Shown here: one piece after another, positions 58,632 to 64,000 of the stretch | Numbering within the stretch: the first letter of the stretch is position 1 | How the letters are laid out: each line of letters opens with the position of its first letter | NCBI GenBank assembly: GCA_030407005.1 | Contig: JAUDYN010000001.1 | Location: forward strand, 1,550,001-1,614,000 | DNA: 64,000 bases | Source: Desarmillaria ectypa | Lineage: Eukaryota > Basidiomycota > Agaricomycetes > Agaricales > Physalacriaceae | Reading direction: 5' to 3' | Made by a program: the position numbers and the translations under genes | The notes under the pieces: model-generated | What the model saw: only the letters and a program-made list of their open reading frames with translations | Database searches by the model: none | What the model was told of the DNA's origin: nothing

Positions 58632-61336
58632 GTCAACTTTACAGATTGTATCTTTATTGGAAACTCTCTGTCTCTGGTTCAGCCTACTTGATCTTTGTGG
58701 GCAATTGAGCAGATCATCTCCTTTGTCAGTTGGTATGTCTTCTTGATCCTTGGCCAAGATAGCATATCAGTTGTGTGATTCTTTCTTTGTCTAGATGCAA
58801 GGGATAACAATAGATATATTGAAATACATGGATAATACAGAACTAACTATAGAAATACTATGAGTCTGCTTTACAAGTTCTGAATGTGCACCAGACTGTC
58901 CTTTTGCTGAGCAAGTGGAATCACTCACTTTCTAGCAGTGTCTTTTACCTCTTTGATCTTGGAGTCTATAGTGGGCTCAATCATCAAGGCTCTAACCTCC
59001 TTCTTTTTCTTGTTCTATGACTGCTCTGGGCAGTATTTTGAATGGTGTCTCTTCTTCTTACAATGGAAGCACTTCCCTTCAACTTTGAGGGCATTAATGG
59101 TGTCAATATCCATTAGCTGTCCTTAACCACCATAGGTGGTCTTTATACCTGTCTTCTTTTTTGGTGTTCCACTTGTCATGCTAGAACTTCCTTTTGAAGT
59201 TCCAGCATTGTTGTTGTTGATATTGGATTTTTTGTCATTGGGATAAATGCTGTGAGTTGAATCCATAACCCACTATCATTGGCACTCTTGGTTCATAATG
59301 ATAATGCATTCTTTTCATTTCTTGTATCCCACAGGAATAAAGATACCAAGATTGGATATGGCAAGGGTATATAATTTGGGCACTCCTTATCAGAGTGCCT
59401 CAACCATATGTCTGTGAGAACCTATGTTATTTTAAAGTCCAGACAGCTTGGCCTGTTTTTCCAGTTTCTGGAAATACTCCTGGGCAGTTTTGTCACTCAT
59501 GCATCTTCTTCTTGTGTACTTTCTCCACCACTACATCTCTGAATATGTTGATGATCATCTCAACAAATACATTCCATGTGGGAAATCTGAATTTCTCCCT
59601 ACTCAAACTTCTTAGTTCAGCCATCTCCATTATTCACCAGTTCTTCACTTGCCCATCAAAGTAAGACTGAGCAAAAGCAATCTTGTAAGGGTCAGAGAAC
59701 ATGTGGATGCTATGTACCTGAAAGTACACTTCACAGTCCATGATGAATCTATCAATATCATCAGAGTCTCTCTTGAAGACCTCAAGTTTGTGGACTAATT
59801 TGGGTCTGCATCCAGTCTAGGGTGCTTCATTGGCTATATTCCCACTAGGTTGCAGCAGGAGCAGCTCATGTTTCCATTTTGGAGGTCCCTGAGAAAGGGA
59901 TCATTGTTCCAGGTTCTTGGCATCTAGAGAGTATCATAGATCATTAGGGTCAATAGGGGGATCTCCTCAGATCAGGCCAGTTTCTGAGATCCAGACTAGT
60001 GCTGATCCACTGGAGTCTGGAGTGGAAGGTCCCACACTAGCTATCATTTGGCTGATACTAGTAAACCAGCTTCTCAGCATTTTGACATTGAGTAGCAGGG
60101 AATCAGAAAGAGGATCAGTTGGTAATCAGAATGGAGGCAGCATTTTCCCAATGCTTAACAAGGTGCTCAAGAAGCAGGATGTCTCTTACTCCTCAATAGA
60201 GAGACTCTGCTCTGGTTCTTAAATACTCTGTAGAGAAATTATCTCCATAGTGTAGTTGCTCCTGTTTAGTGAGTAGGGGTGGAGTGTAGATGGTCATAGG
60301 TCAGAAATAGTAATGTGGCCACTCAGACCACCTATTCCCATAGTTGGTGAGAGCTTCTTCCTCAAAAGCTCTAGCCCACTCTTCTAGAACACTTTGGATA
60401 GTGTTCTAGTACTGCCTTCTGCAGTAGGTCTCTTTGTTTTCTCCTGGTAATTGGCCACTAAACATGCAGTGGGAGTCAAGAGCAAGTATATGCTCTCAAT
60501 GATATTCATTCCATGCCTTGCATATGTGGATCCCAAGCTCATTGAGAATGGTGAGGATCACATTGTGATGCTCAGTGGCAATAGTACTGTTTAGAGTAAT
60601 ATTGACAGAGGTGTCAACCTCAAGCTGGGGGATGGAGATCAAGGGGTACACCAGTTGAGTATACTAGTGGATTGTCCAGTCTCATTCTTCTTGTTCAGTG
60701 TAACTGAGCATTGGGGAATTGGGGTGATTATCTGATATGTAGTGGTGTTCTTGGGCCATGTGGGCTGCATAAGTAGATTCAGTGGGGAAGTTTGGGTTAT
60801 AGAGGTCACTGTCATTGATGCTAGGGGAGTGTATGCTGAATGCACCAGTATCATGAAGGATTGAGTCTCTTGTTTTGAGGCCCAGGCCAAATCTGCTTAT
60901 GATATCACTGTCATCAGACTGGCCTCTTTCAAAGGTTGTCAATTTTTCAATTTCAATGTTGTTTTCAATAAGGATACATCACCCTTCTTTGGTAATATCA
61001 TCTTCAATGTTTCTAGTATCAGATGAGTTTGACTCAGTTTTAAATAGAGGTCTGAGCATCATGAAGATGCTTTCATGAGGCTGAATAGTGACATAATGTC
61101 ATAGGAGATAGATATTGGGTCAGAGAGTGGGGCCATGTTGGTTGGTGTGAAATGCATATGTTATATACTAGTATATTTCATAGTGATAACAAACAATTAG
61201 AAGGGAGAGGGTGAATGTCTCTGTTACAGCTAAGATGGCTATTATGAGGATTATGAAGGTTTGTATGAAGATGTCAGTGGTAGTTTGCATTCAGTCTTCA
61301 GCAGTGTTGGTGGTCACTGGAGAAGAGGGAAAGAAA
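58632..61336 (-). pseudogene. J: gag and ORF0 of the outermost element
   Basis: The minus strand shows an intact CX2CX4HX4C knuckle (CFHCKKKRHHSKYC, near 59025-59070), a diverged gag domain near 59700-59800, and a long ORF0/gag N-terminal region to 61336, with a hydrophobic segment near 61200-61280. The junction (58904-58945) has a UAG and a shortened hairpin AAGTG/CACTT. The protein is clearly more distant from A than the other copies. Pol is missing because I inserted at 58632. Confidence 0.75.
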
Positions 61337-61349
61337 AGCTTTGAGTTAA
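61337..61349 (-). other. Primer binding site of J
   Basis: Minus-strand TTAACTCAAAGCT pairs 12 of 13 with the LTR 13-mer at 61516-61528; the mismatch is one transition. Confidence 0.75.
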
Positions 61350-61350
61350 T

Positions 61351-61753
61351 TGTTAGACCCAAACTCCATTGGACAATAATAGTGAATACTGGGCTATATC
61401 ATATTCATACAGTCACCCAATGGGTCCACTTAATGTTGTCAACTAAGAGTCAAGACTAAGATTTTAGCCTTAGGCAAGAAGAGGAGTTGACAAGTAAAGT
61501 TTGGTATGATTAAACTTAGCTCAAAGCTAGAGATTATATAGTGAGAGCTATGCTACTTATATACTAAAGTATGGGTTCTAATAATAGATGATTACACATG
61601 TGTTCATGTGTAAAATAAATGAAAACAATGGTATAGTGGAATGACTGCAGCGAGCTATAGTTTCATGTCTTTGTAGGTGCTGAGATTAGATATGATAATC
61701 CAATGCCTTGATAAAAGATAAGATAAGCATGAAAAATAGGTGAAATTGTAACA
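61351..61753 (-). repeat. 5' LTR of J (403 bp)
   Basis: Minus-strand TGTTACA...CTAACA, the same length and family as the H LTR. Right target copy would be CTTTC (61754-61758). Confidence 0.9.
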
Positions 61754-62757
61754 CTTTCAAGTGCATCTGAGAATGAGAAGATGTTGGAAACTATGATTTC
61801 ATGATTCTAGAAGTATCAGATGTGACAATTTAGAACTCCACTTACTGATGTTCAATGTCAGGACTTCATACATGTATCCTAGTTTATACACATACCACCA
61901 GTAATTGTACAGAATTTGATCCAAGATTTATTGCCCTTGAGAGCAAGTGAATTGGTGAGATGCAGCCACAGATGACATGCAATCATGATGAGTCCCTACT
62001 AGTCATAGTGGACTTTAAAAAACTGATGTGACACTCACCATGACAATTATTTGCATATGTCAAATTTTTGGCACTCTCACTCAGCATCTAGCTGACACTA
62101 TTATTTTTGCTTATGTCACTAAAAAAAATTAATGCTCCTAAGAGAGTTCTAAAGCTGCTGTTAGATTTATACAAGATGGGGAATAATATACAGAAAATCA
62201 TTTGTCTGATTTTTGCATATCCCAGCTACCCATAGTAGAATGGCAGGCATATTCAAAGCCTCTGCATCTGCACAATCAGACAATTCAAAATATCATTCAT
62301 TATCCTGCAAGTTCATTCCAAGCAGCAGATAAAGTACAGGTGAATACTTATAGAAGAAAGTTACACAATGCTACACACTGATGCATGCACATTCACTAAG
62401 AGGATCTGTTTCTTGGTGAAGTGTTATTATTGTCAAAGACAAAGTAATCGCTTCATTCTCCAGGAGAGGAGCTGGCAAAGCCATGATACTTGTCCTGGAT
62501 GGCTAACCTGTGATCCAACCCTTTCTTAATTTAATTTAGTTGCACTCACCATCATCTGGAAGTGGCTCTCTTGCATGTATCCGACCCATCAGGATGTTCC
62601 TTTGAGCCTTGAGGGATAAAGAAACACTTATCCCTAATATCTCTAATTGACCCTCAGAATTGGTAAGAGTGTAGTTCATCTCCCATGTGAAACTGGAGAT
62701 GACTCAATCACTTAATTGCACTTCTTGAAGCTTGAAGTCTCTGAAGCCTCAATGAGT
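61754..62757. other. CpG-poor interval between the repeats and the gene
   Basis: About 1 kb with almost no CpG, no long ORF and no recognisable element end or RNA gene. The CpG loss suggests an old, unrecognised repeat or methylated flank. Confidence 0.5.
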
Positions 62758-62795
62758 ATACGACTCTGGTCCAAGGGAGTTTTCGTGTGGCGCGT

Positions 62796-62914
62796 CAATG
62801 ATGTAGATAGGGGCCAAGCTCAGCCAGCCAAACAAAAGCCTTCGAGAATCTCTCACGATCAGGTACCTCTATTCCGGCCTCTGCAAAAGAAGGTTTGACC
62901 GTGGCAAAACTCAT
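62796..62914 (-). CDS. Possible 5' exon of a divergent gene
   Basis: A 39-codon minus-strand ORF (start CAT at 62912-62914) encodes a plausible N-terminus (MSFATVKPSFAEAG, then charged residues and FVWLAELGPYLHH). It lies in the CpG-normal zone and diverges from the oxidase gene with 133 bp between starts. No downstream exon can be traced into the CpG-poor repeat side, so it could be a truncated gene or chance. Confidence 0.25.
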
Positions 62915-63047
62915 ATTACATACTCCCAGTGAAAAGGAAATCCATACAGATGGAACACGGAATGCCACATATTACGGAACACGCTGTCAATGAACCCGGT
63001 GTCACGGCTAATAGAATATCCTGAACTTCATATCGTACCTCGATAAC
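62915..63047. promoter_or_regulatory. Upstream region of the oxidase gene
   Basis: A 133-bp spacer with CpGs and two related copies of a CGGAACACG-like motif (62952-62985). No clear TATA box. Confidence 0.3.
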
Positions 63048-64000
63048 ATGGCCCAGGTAAACGACAGTATCTTAATTATTGGCGCAGGGGTGTTTGGTAT
63101 CTCCACGGCATATCACCTTTTAATCAGAGGATTTACCGACGTAACTGTTATCGAAAGAGCAGAGACGTTGCCTCCGGCCGATGGAACGAGCAATGACTTC
63201 AATAGGAGTAGGAAGTTTTCCCGGCCATTTTAGATCCTCAGATTAACTTGTTTGAAGTTGTGCGCACGTCCTACGATGACCCTTTTTATGCCAAGTTGGC
63301 TCACGATGCCATTCAGTCTTGGAGGAACCGAGAATTGTTTGGAGACAGTTATCAAGAGTATCCAATCTATCACACTATCTGCCAAAAATCCACTGACGGT
63401 TTTGATTTAGATCTGGTGTTCTTGTTCTTGGTTCCACAAATTCCTACAAGGAGCAATCATATAAAAACGACGCAGCACTTGGCTTGCGCTTGAAAGCACT
63501 AAAGAATGCTGATGCTATTCGAGGTATCTTCCCAGACGGCATCAAGGTAGGGTCCTTTGATAAGATCACTGGATACCTAAACTTAGACGGTGGATGGGCT
63601 CATGCAGCGAATGGTGTGTCTGCTTTGACTGCAAAGGTTATCAAACTGGGAGGAAAGGTGCTTCCTGGCAAGATTGTTAGCGAGCTCTTAAAGGAGAACG
63701 ATAAGACTATAGGCGTGCAATGTAAGGATGAATCTTCCTTCAGAGCCAAGTATACTATTGTCGCTACTGGAGCTTGGACACCTTCTACTTTTCCGGAACT
63801 CAATCTTCAGGAAAAGTTCGTGGCTACAGGGTGAGTGGCTCTAAGCTACCACCAATATACATCCCTACCTGATAGCGTGGCATCTCAGTCAATGCGTTAC
63901 GATGGTCCAACTCACACCTGAAGAGGCTCAAACCTATCGAGATATCCCTGTCGTGCTAGACTTCGATTCAGGATTTTACTGCTTTCCAGTAGGCGTCGTT
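63048..64000 (+). CDS. FAD-dependent amino-acid/amine oxidase (DAO family), 3' end outside window
   Basis: Flavoenzyme of the D-amino-acid oxidase-like family, near the sarcosine/fructosyl-amino-acid/saccharopine oxidases; such enzymes oxidise a C-N bond with FAD and release H2O2. Proposed exons: 63048-63207, 63258-63357, 63411-63830, 63889 onward, with GT-AG introns of 50, 53 and 58 bp. Joined, they give an uninterrupted frame of 264 codons to the window edge. Residues 12-17 (GAGVFG) are the dinucleotide-binding GxGxxG at the end of a first beta strand, followed by TVIERAE at the second strand. The first junction gives NRIVRTSYDDP, a motif typical of the family, which supports the intron calls. 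Substrate cannot be told from this part. The gene has normal CpG content and no stops, unlike everything to its left. Confidence 0.88.

Noticed and set aside
62716..62898. 60-codon plus-strand ORF before the oxidase gene
   Set aside because: It begins at TTG rather than ATG, shows no family motif and overlaps a slightly more plausible divergent ORF.
63248..63493. Separate short ORFs in the oxidase gene
   Set aside because: They are pieces of exons read into introns; the spliced model gives one continuous frame with family motifs across each junction.

Overview
The window looks like one arm of a repeat-filled fungal chromosome, most likely from a basidiomycete (Agaricomycetes). The clues are chromodomain-bearing Ty3/gypsy elements, introns of 50-58 bp in the only ordinary gene, and decay of old repeats almost entirely by CpG to TpG/CpA transitions. 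About 61.7 of the 64 kb is LTR retrotransposons nested inside one another. The only convincing host gene, a FAD-dependent amino-acid/amine oxidase of the DAO family, sits at the right end (63048 to beyond 64000).

Layout from left to right. (A) 1-8346, +: a young, nearly intact gypsy element (LTRs differ at 2 of 294 aligned bases) inserted in the pol gene of an older copy (B), whose 3' end is 8347-10499. 10500-10989 is unassigned. (F) 10990-11726, -: the 3' end of a decayed element. (E) 11727-19976, +: a full-length, heavily decayed element with discordant flanks. (D) 19990-45917, -: a decayed element flanked by CTGAG duplications; it holds a solo LTR (23193-23583) and element (C) 24102-42122, +, flanked by CCAAT. 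C is broken in gag by a block in which two virtually identical 1,340-bp inverted arms (24874-26213 and 32809-34148) bracket minus-strand gypsy segments K2 (26214-26955) and K1 (26956-32808). (H) is the 5' end of the element D landed in (45918-46619, plus 13 bp at 19977-19989). (I) 46620-58631, -: a decayed element whose 3' LTR was split by H and whose integrase was hit by (Y) 48304-52162, a 3.9-kb LTR element with no reverse transcriptase and one long unrecognised ORF. (J) 58632-61753 is the 5' end of the element I landed in. 61754-62757 is CpG-poor and without genes. CpG-normal genic DNA begins near 62758.

The gypsy elements share an architecture that is the most interesting thing here. (1) A 13-nt sequence directly after the LTR is the exact reverse complement of 13 nt located 34-35 nt below the LTR TATA box, so the element RNA can prime itself, as in Tf1/sushi elements. 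The pairing is kept although the 13-mers differ between families. (2) A first ORF (ORF0) encodes a small N-terminal membrane segment and, in A, a PPxY motif; it overlaps gag by about 1 kb. (3) Gag ends with AAA-xxx-UAG, pol is in the -1 frame in all five elements checked, and a 12-bp hairpin shaped like a tRNA acceptor/T-arm, supported by compensatory changes, starts on the G of the UAG. (4) Pol runs protease, RT, RNase H, integrase, chromodomain and a chromo-like tail. (5) A conserved hairpin overlaps the pol stop just before the polypurine tract.

All judgements come from reading the sequence by eye. No alignments, database searches or folding programs were run.
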